DNA from: Hofstenia miamia
Taxonomy: Eukaryota; Xenacoelomorpha; Acoela
NCBI GenBank assembly: GCA_004352715.1
Contig: SCFE01000022.1
Span: forward strand, 638,053 to 702,052
Direction of reading: 5' to 3'
Length of the DNA stretch: 64,000 nt
Numbering within the stretch: position 1 is the stretch's first letter; the number at the start of each line of letters is the position of its first letter. This document shows, piece by piece, positions 1 to 12,139 of the stretch. The translations under genes were made by a program, and so were the position numbers. The notes below the pieces were generated by a model. The model ran no database searches and was not told where the DNA came from. It was given only the letters and a program-made list of their open reading frames with translations.

Positions 1-199
1 CTTTGTTTTTAGGAGCTTCCTGAAAGTTTCCGTTTTTGTTTGGTTTTTGTTGGAATAATACTCTTTGTCTAACTTTATATTAATATTTACTAATAGTATG
101 GTCTGTGAATGGTGACGGGAAAGAGGCATTGTAGTGTTTTTTCGTTACAGTGATGACAAAAGAACTTGCACAAGCTTCTTATATTCTGAGTAACTTTTA

Positions 200-330
200 T
201 GTGTAGTAAAAAGAAAAAAAAAGACAACATTTAGCAGCATAATAGAACAATAATTTTCCACAGTGTGAGAATCTCCCTTCTTGAAAGGGATTATATTAAT
301 AGACTTGGACTGAGTCAAAGCAAGATTCTT
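200..330 (-). pseudogene. LINE reverse transcriptase fragment
   Basis: The minus strand reads IIPFKKGD followed by ENY and SIMLLNVV. This matches the early RT block of non-LTR retrotransposons (P-x-FKKGD-x-x-NYR-x-I-x-LL). The usual NYR arginine is replaced by cysteine, and the frame is not open for long on either side. It lies just downstream of the Gypsy RT remains on the same strand and is a different class of element, so it is probably an older or nested insertion. Positions 1-200 show nothing recognisable. Confidence 0.45.
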
Positions 331-544
331 AAAAAGTGCTGGAAGTACTTAAGTTGTCCAGGCCACAAGTTTTCGTCTATTCAAGATCATTGAGAATTCT
401 AGAAATTTTACAAGTAGAGATGTCGTAATTTTCTCGTAGATCCTCTGTTCATTTGAGGCAAGAAGTTTTCGATTAGGCCATATTGTTCTAATATATCTCA
501 TCACATTAATTGAATCGGAATCATTTGACAATTCATGTCATGTA

Positions 545-1130
545 TAGCTATGACATTCTCAATATTTCCGAATTCTTTAACGATGATACTTTGCGACTTG
601 TCAGATGCTGATGCCAATCCAAAAGGTAATCTGTTCCAGCAATACCGACCTAAGGGAATATTAAATGTGCATAGTAAAGCTGATTGTTGTGTGAGAGGAA
701 TGTGTCAGTAGCAAGTGGATAAATCTGCAACTGTAAAATAGCGTTTCCCATTGAAGAACTCTCTAAGCCTGGCGTTAGATGGTGGATAATGGTATTCGCG
801 ATTGATCTTCTGATTTAGAGAGTTATTGTCAAATGTTAGTCTTAAATCGAAATTTGATTTCTCTACAATTACCATGCTTCCGACACATGACGTTGCTTCA
901 TTTACTTTTGAGATAATCCCGGCTTCTTGGAGCTCTTTTAATTTTGGTTGTCAGTCTAGGTATCAATGAAAGAGGGTATCTTCTTGGCGGATGCATTAGT
1001 GGTTTTGCCAATGAATGCAATAGTATCTCATACATATCTTCAACTCTGCCATAACCAGAGAATACATCCACATACAATTTTAGCAAATTCGATAAAATAT
1101 CTCGTATTGGCCCGGGTGTACAAGGCATAA
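545..1130 (-). pseudogene. Gypsy-type reverse transcriptase, broken
   Basis: Read on the minus strand, this stretch carries the Gypsy (Ty3) RT blocks in order: DVFSGYGRV, HPPRRYPL, KLKELQEAGIISKV, GSMVIVEK, then the palm region with HIPLTQQSA and GRYCWNRLPFGLASA. These are the standard landmarks of the pol RT domain, which copies element RNA into DNA. The copy is dead: a frameshift follows HPPRRYP, an in-frame TGA replaces the Trp expected before HIPL, and the catalytic YxDD region reads only as IAIHDM. RNase H and integrase would lie further left, outside the window or lost. The protease at 2922-3443 is on the same strand and in the right order, so both probably belong to one element. Confidence 0.75.
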
Positions 1131-1254
1131 TTATTGCTTTCCAGGCAGAATCCGAAAAGGGTGGGTGTCACTTGAAGTTTTGATTGAATATATTTCATTG
1201 CATTCTGTAGCATCATCCAAGAAAGAACACTCAAAACTCTATCGATGATTTATG

Positions 1255-1602
1255 TTAATTCTTGGAAAATGCATTTATTAATTTTGATAGTTTAATTTCG
1301 GCAAGTAGTAGTCGCCAAGATGGTTTGACAAAATTACGTGTGGACGATACGCCTGCACACAGTTCTGCAAAGCCACGCGGTACGCAGAAATTTAAACCGT
1401 GGGAAAACCAAAATTGAAATAAGGCGACTGGTACTTGTTTAGCAGCATTTAATCGGTAAATATGTTTTAGTAAATTTTGTATAAATAGAAAACCACGAGC
1501 TGTGAATATGATGAACATTAACCTCGTTATATTTTCATTGATTATTGCGGTTTGATTAATTAATACTTTATGCACAGCTAAACGGTTTTCTGTGTGCAAC
1601 AA
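1255..1602 (-). other. unrecognised 115-codon open frame
   Basis: The minus strand is open for 115 codons between the Gypsy RT remains and the N gap. It shows no domain I recognise and could be the pol linker of the Gypsy element or chance. A second short open frame (1040-1234, minus) follows it and overlaps the RT start in another frame. It is listed because it lies inside the presumed retroelement. Confidence 0.2.
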
Positions 1603-1607
1603 TCGTA

Positions 1608-2607
1608 NNNNNNNNNNNNNNNNNNNNNNNNNNNNNNNNNNNNNNNNNNNNNNNNNNNNNNNNNNNNNNNNNNNNNNNNNNNNNNNNNNNNNNNNNNNNN
1701 NNNNNNNNNNNNNNNNNNNNNNNNNNNNNNNNNNNNNNNNNNNNNNNNNNNNNNNNNNNNNNNNNNNNNNNNNNNNNNNNNNNNNNNNNNNNNNNNNNNN
1801 NNNNNNNNNNNNNNNNNNNNNNNNNNNNNNNNNNNNNNNNNNNNNNNNNNNNNNNNNNNNNNNNNNNNNNNNNNNNNNNNNNNNNNNNNNNNNNNNNNNN
1901 NNNNNNNNNNNNNNNNNNNNNNNNNNNNNNNNNNNNNNNNNNNNNNNNNNNNNNNNNNNNNNNNNNNNNNNNNNNNNNNNNNNNNNNNNNNNNNNNNNNN
2001 NNNNNNNNNNNNNNNNNNNNNNNNNNNNNNNNNNNNNNNNNNNNNNNNNNNNNNNNNNNNNNNNNNNNNNNNNNNNNNNNNNNNNNNNNNNNNNNNNNNN
2101 NNNNNNNNNNNNNNNNNNNNNNNNNNNNNNNNNNNNNNNNNNNNNNNNNNNNNNNNNNNNNNNNNNNNNNNNNNNNNNNNNNNNNNNNNNNNNNNNNNNN
2201 NNNNNNNNNNNNNNNNNNNNNNNNNNNNNNNNNNNNNNNNNNNNNNNNNNNNNNNNNNNNNNNNNNNNNNNNNNNNNNNNNNNNNNNNNNNNNNNNNNNN
2301 NNNNNNNNNNNNNNNNNNNNNNNNNNNNNNNNNNNNNNNNNNNNNNNNNNNNNNNNNNNNNNNNNNNNNNNNNNNNNNNNNNNNNNNNNNNNNNNNNNNN
2401 NNNNNNNNNNNNNNNNNNNNNNNNNNNNNNNNNNNNNNNNNNNNNNNNNNNNNNNNNNNNNNNNNNNNNNNNNNNNNNNNNNNNNNNNNNNNNNNNNNNN
2501 NNNNNNNNNNNNNNNNNNNNNNNNNNNNNNNNNNNNNNNNNNNNNNNNNNNNNNNNNNNNNNNNNNNNNNNNNNNNNNNNNNNNNNNNNNNNNNNNNNNN
2601 NNNNNNN
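1608..2607. other. assembly gap, 1000 N
   Basis: A run of exactly 1000 N, probably a gap of nominal size, falls inside the Gypsy element between protease and RT. Open frames running through it are artefacts of the N codons. Confidence 0.95.
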
Positions 2608-2921
2608 AATGGATAAAATCTGTAACTACGAAATGGATGGAGTTGTTGGCAGTTCTGGCGAACCTGTTATGATCTCAGTGACTTGGCGTCGGGCAAGTGC
2701 GCCCAGAGATTTCAGTACTCTTCAATCGATGAAGTATCTAAACAATACTACTTACTAATTGTTATTGGAACATCTGTTAATGCAGTGTGGAATATACAAT
2801 TAAAGGACAGAAGAGGAAACTTAGATAATACTTACCCCGTGATAGCTGGCGCTGATCCCTGGATTGATTCTCTAAATAGATTATCTAGCTATGAAGTGTT
2901 AGTTTCACCTGGGTAGCGATA
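2608..2921. other. unassigned DNA between gap and protease
   Basis: The plus strand has two overlapping short open frames (2608-2758 and 2683-2916). Neither shows a motif I recognise, and the minus strand, where Gypsy coding would be expected, is full of stops. It may be an insertion or a very decayed part of pol. Confidence 0.2.
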
Positions 2922-3443
2922 TTACAATTCTGAGTTCTTAATCCGAACACCTAGTATTCCTGATTTCATCGATGTTTCAAGACCTAGGATGGCTTTACTG
3001 TCTGTAGGTACAACTAAGAATTTTTCTAAGACTTTGAGCCTTTTTCTTCCAATGATGATTGGCAAATTTATTTTACCACAAATTGGAATGTTTTGACTTT
3101 TATAACCAGTAAGCTTGCCATTTGATGGATACATTTGAAATTTTCTCTTTGTCTTTAACTCAATTTCATTACGAAGTTTTTTTGGTACTACAATGCCCTG
3201 AGCTCCAGTGTCGACTTTGATATTAAGTGGATAATTTTGAATCAAAATTGTAGTTGTAATGTCTTTTTTCTTAGAAGCTTTTCGCCTAAACGAATGAATC
3301 ACATCACATTCATAGTTTGATTCACTTCCACTTGTAGTCTCTTCTTCTTCATCCAGATGGTCTAATTCTCTGAAGGTGGGCTCGACACTTAATTGCGAAA
3401 TGCTTTGACTTGCTGAAGTTGATTGCTGAAGGTGTATTGATTC
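2922..3443 (-). pseudogene. Gypsy retropepsin (aspartic protease) region
   Basis: The minus-strand frame is open from 3443 to 2922. It contains the retropepsin signature VDTGAQ, followed about 60 residues later by AILGLETS, which corresponds to the ILG motif that packs under the active site. Retropepsins are homodimeric proteases that cut the Gag-Pol polyprotein of LTR retrotransposons. The preceding stretch is rich in Ser, Glu and Asp and looks like a linker between Gag and protease. The DTG catalytic triplet is intact. Upstream, a TAA at about 3444-3446 closes the frame, so the N-terminal side (Gag) is broken. Order and strand fit the RT remains at 545-1130. Confidence 0.7.
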
Positions 3444-3446
3444 TTA

Positions 3447-3999
3447 CGTTGTCGAATAGATAGATAGATAAAATGTACGTTTGACAAGCACCGATCTCAT
3501 TATCTCCCTGACCTAGCATTCATTGCAGGTTGCAGGGTAAATATAATATGCGATTATTATTACTACCATTATAACAGTCGTTAGCATCGCTAGCAGAAAT
3601 ATCCATATTGAAGACGTCAGCATTGTAAATGGTGTGGAAATACTGGTTGAGTGCGTTTGCCTTTTTAAGGGAGACGGGTAAAAACAGTTGTTGAATGCAA
3701 TTGTGGACGGGAGGGTAGATGTCTTCCGCAAGCTCTTAGAGTGTAAAAAATGTTTGTGTTAGTCACTCGACTGAAATACCCCTCTTTGGTATTCTTGGAT
3801 CATGATCATGGCATTCTTCAAGGCAGGACAGGGCATCGCTGGAATCGACGCCGCGTTTTCATATGGAATTAAAAAATGTGTTCTTTTCTTTAATAAGATT
3901 TGAATTTTTTGCAGACATTCACACCAGAAGAGTGATTTGCGAAATTCGACTTGTCCGCAATGTCGAATAGCCATTGTTAAATTATATATATATATATAT
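3447..3999 (-). other. possible Gag/leader region of the Gypsy element
   Basis: This lies between the protease and the presumed 5' LTR, on the same strand. A minus frame is open from 4079 to 3759 (106 codons) with an ATG at 3974, just inside the LTR. No zinc knuckle (CCHC) is visible, and at about 550 bp the space is shorter than a usual gag gene. A (TA)8 run sits at 3984-3999. The assignment rests on position only. Confidence 0.25.
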
Positions 4000-4165
4000 T
4001 GTAGCATGGCTAGGGTGCACGAAAGTTCATTGAGCAGTAGAACAAGACTAACTATTTCTCTATTTACAAATGTGTTCATTCCTTATATACAATAATTCAC
4101 AATAATATTTACAAATAACTAGTTAAACTAGCAGCACACAATAACGGCGAACTGGCCGATACCAA

Positions 4166-4170
<5 letters not shown>
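4000..4170 (-). repeat. probable LTR of the Gypsy element (5' LTR)
   Basis: Read on the minus strand, this segment ends ...CATGCTACA and carries a TTGTATATAAGG box that looks like a TATA element. It shares this box, the CTGGCC block near its start and the TACA end with two other short repeats at 37867-38052 and 49613-49804. Its own start is lost in the (TA)n run at 4170-4204. It lies upstream of the Gypsy protease on the same strand, as a 5' LTR would. Confidence 0.45.

Positions 4171-4204
<34 letters not shown>
4170..4204. repeat. (TA)n microsatellite
   Basis: A perfect TA dinucleotide run of about 17 units abuts the presumed LTR. Confidence 0.95.
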
Positions 4205-4206
<2 letters not shown>

Positions 4207-5341
4207 TGCTCTCTGTACAAAAGTTGTTAAAAATTCGGTCTGTGTACACATTACATTTATATCTTGCTCTGTGTACACTTTTTCAAAAAAAATGAAAAAT
4301 TTTTTTTCATTTATTTCTCGCTTGTTTGCTTTTTATAATAATTATGTATAGAAATGTTATTTTCAGGCTATTATCCTAAACATTGTTTAATCTGGATATT
4401 TTTTAATCCCGATATCTCAGTAGTTTGCTAATATTTACATAATTAAATAGATATTATGCAGTAGTAATGAAATTATTTAATCTGAAATCAAAGATTTGCT
4501 CATATTTTTTTATTCGTTGCCATCCACACTCTTTAATCCGGATTGATTGAAATCTAAAATTGTGATAAAACCTTAGCAAATATTAAGTTATATGACATTA
4601 TTGATAATTTATGTTTTGCCACTTAGCAAAACTGTTTGCTTAAGTAAGTGAGATTGATCATATTTACAAGCAATCTGTCTAATCCGGACTTCCAAAAATT
4701 TTCATAGTATTGGCAATCCTTACTAACTTTAAATAATTTTTTAATGTAGTAATTAATATCACAAATGAGAATTGCTTAAATAGAATATTTAGCTTTATTG
4801 TATTAGTTGCGTTTAATCCACCATTCTCTAATTTGTCTATTCCGGAAATAAAATGTTTTTAAACATCATAAAATATGTTCAGCTTCACTGCTTCCAAAAT
4901 ATTGAAATACAATTAATCTTTACTTAATTTTCCTTAATCTTTGTATTTCAAATTTATAGTCCTCTATTATACGGATTTATTGTATTTACAACCAATTGGT
5001 CTAAGTTATTGTAGCGGTTATTTGCATACACATTTGATTTTTAGAGTTTATTATAAAAATAAACGCTCTATGATTGTAATTAAAGTGTGCAGGGAGCGAG
5101 ATGTACAGAGAGCGAGATATAAATATTGACCCATATATTTTTTGAAAAATCAAGGTTGTTGAAAGAAATTTTAAATTTGATTTTTCTATATGTCTTTGAG
5201 TAGCATTCATATTTTTAGCAATAAAAATTTTATACGTTTTATAGTCTTTGTGGATTTATACCTCGCTCTCTGTACTATGGGATTTTTTACTCACCTCGCT
5301 CTCTGTACGCCTAAATTGACATTTTCATAGTAAAGAGAGCA
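4205..5341. repeat. AT-rich DNA with dispersed short motifs
   Basis: No coding is seen. Two motifs recur: CTCGCTCTCTGTAC-like (4205, 4263, 5261, 5294, and reversed at 5103) and TAATCCGGA-like (about 4531 and 4678). The same pair appears again near 8581-8705. The TAATCCGGA motif resembles Tigger/pogo termini, but I cannot define element ends. Confidence 0.35.
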
Positions 5342-6384
5342 ATATATATATATATATATATANNNNNNNNNNNNNNNNNNNNNNNNNNNNNNNNNNNNNN
5401 NNNNNNNNNNNNNNNNNNNNNNNNNNNNNNNNNNNNNNNNNNNNNNNNNNNNNNNNNNNNNNNNNNNNNNNNNNNNNNNNNNNNNNNNNNNNNNNNNNNN
5501 NNNNNNNNNNNNNNNNNNNNNNNNNNNNNNNNNNNNNNNNNNNNNNNNNNNNNNNNNNNNNNNNNNNNNNNNNNNNNNNNNNNNNNNNNNNNNNNNNNNN
5601 NNNNNNNNNNNNNNNNNNNNNNNNNNNNNNNNNNNNNNNNNNNNNNNNNNNNNNNNNNNNNNNNNNNNNNNNNNNNNNNNNNNNNNNNNNNNNNNNNNNN
5701 NNNNNNNNNNNNNNNNNNNNNNNNNNNNNNNNNNNNNNNNNNNNNNNNNNNNNNNNNNNNNNNNNNNNNNNNNNNNNNNNNNNNNNNNNNNNNNNNNNNN
5801 NNNNNNNNNNNNNNNNNNNNNNNNNNNNNNNNNNNNNNNNNNNNNNNNNNNNNNNNNNNNNNNNNNNNNNNNNNNNNNNNNNNNNNNNNNNNNNNNNNNN
5901 NNNNNNNNNNNNNNNNNNNNNNNNNNNNNNNNNNNNNNNNNNNNNNNNNNNNNNNNNNNNNNNNNNNNNNNNNNNNNNNNNNNNNNNNNNNNNNNNNNNN
6001 NNNNNNNNNNNNNNNNNNNNNNNNNNNNNNNNNNNNNNNNNNNNNNNNNNNNNNNNNNNNNNNNNNNNNNNNNNNNNNNNNNNNNNNNNNNNNNNNNNNN
6101 NNNNNNNNNNNNNNNNNNNNNNNNNNNNNNNNNNNNNNNNNNNNNNNNNNNNNNNNNNNNNNNNNNNNNNNNNNNNNNNNNNNNNNNNNNNNNNNNNNNN
6201 NNNNNNNNNNNNNNNNNNNNNNNNNNNNNNNNNNNNNNNNNNNNNNNNNNNNNNNNNNNNNNNNNNNNNNNNNNNNNNNNNNNNNNNNNNNNNNNNNNNN
6301 NNNNNNNNNNNNNNNNNNNNNNNNNNNNNNNNNNNNNNNNNNNNNNNNNNNNNNNNNNNNNNATATATATATATATATATATAT
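5342..6384. other. assembly gap (5363-6362) with (TA)n on both sides
   Basis: Exactly 1000 N are flanked left (5342-5362) and right (6363-6384) by TA runs, so the assembly probably failed inside a TA microsatellite. Confidence 0.95.
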
Positions 6385-7541
6385 TGAGCTGGTTTCGATT
6401 CACTAAATCATCCTCAGATACAAAATTTGTGGGAATTAATATATTTACAATCAAATTTTAAAGCATTCTCTAAGGCAAATGTAAAATCGAATTACTACTT
6501 CTCTGTCTGTTTAAACCTTTCACCTTTTTAAGCATGGTTAATTATTATAGCTTCTGCAATGTTGGTATTAAGTGCTCTCATAATTATATTTATATTTTCT
6601 GTTCGTGGTTGATATAAATGCGTATAAACTACTGATCTTAGGTATTAAGAAGTTGTTTATTTATTCTTGTTAAAAAATGTCACATAGTTTCTCCAACACA
6701 ATAATATTTACATTCAATTGAATAAACTAGACATTTTTTGATGCTATTTTTGTTCGGGAAATATCTTGGGTTTTTAAGGGGCACAATATTGGTTTTATTT
6801 TATCACTGATTTTTAAGTGTTTTTTAATCGTCAAAGTATTATATTTTGTTTTCTTAATATTTGAATCAATGAAAATTTGTTTCCAATAAATAGGTTTCAG
6901 TACGTTTTTTACTTCATACTCTTGTTGATGGTTTTAAATGGCATGTGGCAGGCCAGTGATGACATTTAAAATAAAATAAATGAATGAAAACGATTTCATG
7001 TTCATCATAAAGATATAAAACCTTCACATCGATTGCGAAGAGCGTTCTCCAAATTTATGTCTAAAGTCATTAATATTCAAATGATAACTTCAAAAACAAA
7101 GTTGCATAGATCTGGGCATTAATTCCCATATTTCTTTGTAAGTTTTTTGATGGAATTTAGGAATCGGGTTTTCCATAGCTCTTTTGAGAGCTAAATTTAG
7201 CATTTCTACGCAGACATTGTCGTGTATAAAGTACCTAAATTGATACAAAGCATATTAAAATTTTGACATAGTTGTCTACTAAATTTCCAGACAATCAGCG
7301 ATGATAAAAGAAAGTCACAGGTAATTGAATTAATGGATAACTGCGTTTAGAATCAATTGATTTAATTTTATGTAATTATTTTCGTAAATGTTTCCACGAT
7401 AATTGGAGTAAAAGCAAATGAGATTCTGAAGGCATCTAAATGGGCTGAATTTCAAATTTCATTTCATTACTGAGTTCATTAGTAGCATAGATGAGATTTT
7501 TTAGCGAGTCAATAACGATTTTTCAATTTAAGTTTTCTTTA
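6385..7541. other. intergenic AT-rich DNA
   Basis: I see no coding signature, terminal repeats or RNA gene here. Confidence 0.5.
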
Positions 7542-7543
7542 TA

Positions 7544-8132
7544 CAGGATGTAACAAAAGTAACCAGACGCTTCATTTTACGAGAAATCTAACTTTATTCA
7601 TAAGAGTAGGAATAAAAAACGAATCATTCATAGTAAAATATACAGTGTAGCGAATCTAAAACAACTTACTGAGGTTATAATGTCCAAAAAGATTAATCAT
7701 AAAAGAAGAAAGTGTTCATAGAGAATGTTCAAAATGATGACCATCATGTTCAATACATTTGCAAATCCAGTCACAAACAGACCGGTACACCTTGTTCACC
7801 AAATCTAATTCTATGGCACGAATTTCATCGGTAATAGCATTCTTCAGATCGTCCATAGTGTGTGGGTTTCTACCATAAACTTTTATCTTTAGTAAGTAAG
7901 CCTTTATCACTCAAGTCAGTCTCTGATCATCATCTTTGAGTAACGATCAATAGGAATGACGATTTCAAAAATTTGAATGAAAAATCTGAACCCCAAATCG
8001 ATTAAACATATAACATCGCTGTTGCAGCAAGGCGAACCATCACAGTTAAATTTCCATCCATTGATGTTTAGCTACGTAAGTACAGTTCTTGCTTTCATTT
8101 TGCAAGCGTTTGGTTACTTTTGTTACACCCTG
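7544..8132 (-). mobile_element. internally deleted mariner-like element
   Basis: The element has terminal inverted repeats of about 29 bp. The left end starts CAGGATGTAACAAAAGTAAC and the right end, reversed, CAGGGTGTAACAAAAGTAAC; both go on to ACGCTT with about two mismatches. TA dinucleotides flank both ends (7542-7543 and 8133-8134), the target duplication of Tc1/mariner. At 589 bp it is less than half a full mariner (about 1.3 kb). It keeps only the last part of a transposase gene on the minus strand, so it would need a transposase supplied from elsewhere. Confidence 0.8.
7716..7910 (-). pseudogene. mariner transposase C-terminus
   Basis: The minus frame gives KIKVYGRNPHTMDDLKNAI, then ITDEIRAI and CIEHDGHHFEHSL at its end. 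This is the usual tail of mariner-family transposases of the kind found in insects (K-V-Y-x-N-x-P-x-T-x-x-x-L-K-x-x-I to GGHFEH). The DDE catalytic core upstream is missing because of the internal deletion in the enclosing element. The start shown is the first ATG of the open frame and is not a true start. Confidence 0.65.
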
Positions 8133-8134
8133 TA

Positions 8135-9101
8135 TGTTTCTAAGAATTATATGTGGAATAATTTGAGTGTTTATGGGATTCTAGTGAACTAGGTTGAAGT
8201 TTTTTTATATTACTTTAATCACCATATCATGTATTTCACTTGTAATGGCAAAACAAAGTGTTCCGTCAATTATACACTTGAAAATGTTATTAAAAAACAG
8301 TTTTCCAATATTTTTGTGTTCCCAGGCAAATTTTAAACTTCAAAAAAGCTACGTTGTAAAATTTTGAACAGAAAACTAAAATGAGCAGATGCACAGTCGC
8401 AATGTGTACACAAAACGAAACATGCTTAGGGATGTATGCTATATCATACTCTATTCAAAGGAAATGTAGATTTAGACGTACATAGGCAAGTTATAAATCC
8501 ACGGAGGCAATACTCAAAAGTATTTAAAAATTTTTTTTAATTAATTTTTTCAAAAAATATATATGCCAATATTATAAACATTTCGCTTTCTGTACAATTT
8601 TCTACCAGGAAATATTAATTACAAGCCTAGTGCGTTTTTGCTTTATGTAAGAATAATATATAACATCAAAAACATAAGAAAATTTGAGCAGTTTAATCCG
8701 GACATTGTAAACTATCAATGTTTGGATGCTGTAATAACACCTCAATAGCTATTTATTCGTTTGTTTGTGCACATTTATATTTTATATATGATACATAAAA
8801 TATATACAAATATAGATACAAAATGTACAAACAAATAATTATATTAAAAAATATTAAAGTCACTATTTACAATTTAAGAGTCAAGCAAATTTATTGCTAA
8901 AATAAAAAAACAAACAAACAAACAAATACTACAAACTACTATACATGTATATTTACATAATTAAAAATATGCACACTTACTTAAAGGGCGTAAATTTCAA
9001 ATGTCAAATGAAATTTGTCCATGCGCTTAATTTGTTTGATATTCCTAATAGTGATTGTTTGGATAAAGATTGGATATAGAATTATGATTTAATACTTTGC
9101 C
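8135..9101. other. intergenic AT-rich DNA
   Basis: There is no coding signature. A CGCTTTCTGTAC motif (about 8584) and a TAATCCGGAC motif (about 8694) recur here, as in 4205-5310. A short CAAA-rich stretch lies near 8909-8930. Confidence 0.4.
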
Positions 9102-9269
9102 ATAATAATAATAATAATAATAATAATANNNNNNNNNNNNNNNNNNNNNNNNNNNNNNNNNNNNNNNNNNNNNNNNNNNNNNNNNNNNNNNNNNNNNNNN
9201 NNNNNNNNNNNNNNNNNNNNNNNNNNNNNNNNNNNNNNNNNNNNNNNNNNNNNNNNNNNNNNNNNNNNN

Positions 9270-9308
<39 letters not shown>

Positions 9309-9319
9309 ACGAGAGAGAT
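9102..9319. repeat. (TAA)n, gap 9129-9269, (TA)n and (GA)n
   Basis: A TAA trinucleotide run (9102-9128) enters a 141-N gap, which exits into a TA run (9270-9294) followed by an interrupted GA run. The gap clearly sits in a compound microsatellite. Confidence 0.9.
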
Positions 9320-9859
9320 GCTTTAGGTATTACATTTCAGAGTTATTAACTCGTTGAAAACTGTTTTTCAAACAAATGTTTTAATTGATTACGTAATCAT
9401 GAAGGACATAAGCACGATGGTCATAACACTTTGTGGTGTTACTAAATTAACTGATTTTCGTAATTTTGCTGTAATTTATCTACAAATAAGTTCCATAATA
9501 GATTAGATTAAGAGTGTATCTGCCTGGGATTTCAGTAATTGCAGAGGGGAATACTAATTTATAGTATACGTATTAAAAACAATTCAATCTTTGAACAGTC
9601 TACTTGAAGCAATGCCCCCTCCCACAGTCTACAAGCAAAATACACAAAGGATCAAAGAAATCTAAGTAATTGTTAATTTTTATGTCTTTGTATTGAAATA
9701 TGATTGTTATTTTTGCTAATTATATATATCAAAATATTTCCATTAATATATGCGGATCATTGAAATACGGTAAACCTCATTAAAAGAATTCTAAGAACAA
9801 GAGCTTTAAAATAACATTGACATTGCTTGTTGTTCTTTTAATTACTGCTTAGTGTACCG
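9320..9859. other. intergenic AT-rich DNA
   Basis: I recognise nothing here. Confidence 0.4.
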
Positions 9860-10390
9860 ATTTGGATAATAAATTTTTATTATTACTATTATTATTCTAT
9901 CGAATTCAATATAAAATATTAGGTCATTATTACACAATTCAAATGCATATGGTATCAATATTATTTAAGTGTAAATCTGGTACACCTTCTCTTTCATTTT
10001 TAAAACAATATATTAAGTTAAATAAACGTTCTCAAAAAATTTTTATGCTTAGATAAACATTCAAATAGTTTTCACCACATAGCAACTACAATTTGGAATA
10101 ACTTAGACCATGAAATTAAAATGGAAATTAACTACAAAAAATTTAGAAAAAACGTGCGAACATTCTTCTTTCATAGACAGTGCATACTTAAGGATAATAA
10201 TACATATACAACTCCTTCGAAAATTTCGTATGATCCTAGATAATGTACACAAACACCAAATCCCCAACAAACACACACCACACAAATTATATATATGTAT
10301 ATGTTACTATTATTTTGTAAATAGTTTTTAGTTTATAGTCTTTTACCAAAGATTTTTTGCAATAAATTGCTTTTGACTCTTATTATGAAC
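9860..10390 (+). pseudogene. LINE ORF2 C-terminal fragment with 3' tail
   Basis: In shifting frames the plus strand reads SFLKQYIKLNKRS, then HIATTIWNNLDHEIK, then YKKFRKNVRTFF. This is the normal end of a non-LTR retrotransposon ORF2 (xxIxxWNxLPxEIxxxxxxxxFKKxLKxxL). It ends in AATAAATTGCTTTTGACTC and TTATTATG. The same tail recurs at about 12098-12125, so two copies of one family lie head to tail here. It is 5'-truncated with several frameshifts. Confidence 0.6.
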
Positions 10391-10439
10391 AATCAAAAAA
10401 CGTAATTAGAAATTGTACGACAGAAATCCGATTAAAAAC

Positions 10440-12130
10440 GCCGCATATTTTTGTAAAATTGTCTACCTTTAAAACAAAGATTTTTGCAAAGAAGTATTAT
10501 TGTCAACGTAAACGGCACCTAAAGCAAGATGAAATAATTACTGACAGTCAGAAAATAGTATACTTACTAAATGAAACTTGTAGGGATCTAGAAAAATTTG
10601 AATTTTCCAATTCATCAGTGGAAAATAAAAAAAACATTTACATCTAAAAACATTGTTCAATTTTAGACTTGAAAATGTTGCCGAATTAGTTCATATTGTA
10701 AAAAATATCGATATTAATATATCTATCCTACCTCAACCCAAATTTTATTATTAAGCGATTTGCTTAAATTTTCAGTAACATATAGTTCTTGCAGTCAATC
10801 AATTTATTGTTGATAATGAATTTTGAAAAATTCATATATTACTCCAATATATAAAACAGGAGATCAAATGAATCCTAGAAGTTATAGACGGATTGCTATC
10901 ACACATCAGTTCAGAAAACTGTTTTAAAAATGACTATACTATCAAATTCACCAGTATATTGTCTCAGAAACACTCTATCTGATAAACAATTTGGGTTATG
11001 CCCGGATGCAGTAGAAGCAAGGCTATTTTGTCAAATAATGAGCAAATACAGCTCAACAGATGACAAAAATAGTGCCTTTGCGTTACCCTACTTGACCTTA
11101 AGTTCTATTATTATTAATATTTTGGAAAGGAATTTTGAAAAATATGGATTTTATGATGTTGCAAATAAATAAATTAAAAATTTTCTTAAGCATACGAAGC
11201 AGAGAGTTGTGTCGAATGGGAAAAAACGCCACAAGGCAATGTTTTAGGACCTATTTTATTTGCATGATATTTAAGCAATATAACAGTTAACGTTAAAAAT
11301 TATGAAATCTATCAGGACGGCAATGATAGATACTGTTTATTAACAAAAACCAAAATGCATTTATTGCTGCATGATCTTGCAATCAAGCATTGAACAATTA
11401 GGGACATATTTTAATGATAACCATCTAAAAATAATCACAGGGAAAATTTAATTTTTTGTCTTTTCACTTAATCAATGTACAACTATAAATACAGATTTTG
11501 AATTAAAAGTCTGTAAAAAAGGTACTAAATAAACAAAATCAGTTGAGGAATATTTCTTCTAACACCCAATATTTATATCACTTACGATGTTTTGGTGAGG
11601 AATAACATACTCAAATAATAAATGCATTTTGCATGTCACATGTCAATATTGCTCATTGTTCTTATTACATCTACCTGCCAAAAGCAGTTAACTATTTCCA
11701 CAATCTTACAATAGGGCTATAAAAATCCTAAGTTTTGCTCTCAAGTATGATATTTTTAATTGTCTATCGCATTCGTTAATGATCTTTTACAGCTTTATTC
11801 AGAGCCAACTTTCTCTAGTTTCCTAAATGATCACATCAAGCTGAAAGACCGAAGCTATACCCTTCTTACAAAAGAGAACTCATCAAGCACTTTTTGCAAA
11901 CCAACAACCAAATTTTGGAAATCTGTAGAATTTTCATTAAAGTTAAAATGCTGCTATTACACAAACAAAGCACCCTAGGAGATGGCAATACATTACGCTC
12001 GTTTCAAGACTTTATATGGACACAATCATACTCATGCATTATATATATATATTTAGTTTGTAATGTTTAACAGCTTTTTGTGCCATTGTGTGTAATGCAA
12101 TAAATTGCTTTTTGATTCTTATTACTATTA
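10440..12130 (+). pseudogene. decayed LINE reverse transcriptase copy
   Basis: RT landmarks occur in order on the plus strand. A linker segment FAKKYYCQRKRHLKQDEIIT lies near 10490, TPIYKTGDQMNPRSYRRIAI near 10840 (P-x-YKxGD-x-x-x-NYRPI block), and DKQFGL near 10985 (QFGF block), followed by VVSNGK-type palm remnants near 11200. A short ORF2 end follows near 11760-11990. The RT copies LINE RNA at its target site. Stops and frameshifts occur throughout; no motif C (xADD) survives legibly. The 3' end is AATAAATTGCTTTTTGATTC plus TTATTA repeats, matching the tail at 10360-10390. Confidence 0.65.
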
Positions 12131-12139
12131 TGATTATTT

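Noticed and set aside
1592-2758. Long open frames of 340-390 codons across N gaps (also at 5291, 39303, 58560, 60748)
   Set aside because: They are open only because N codons cannot be stops.
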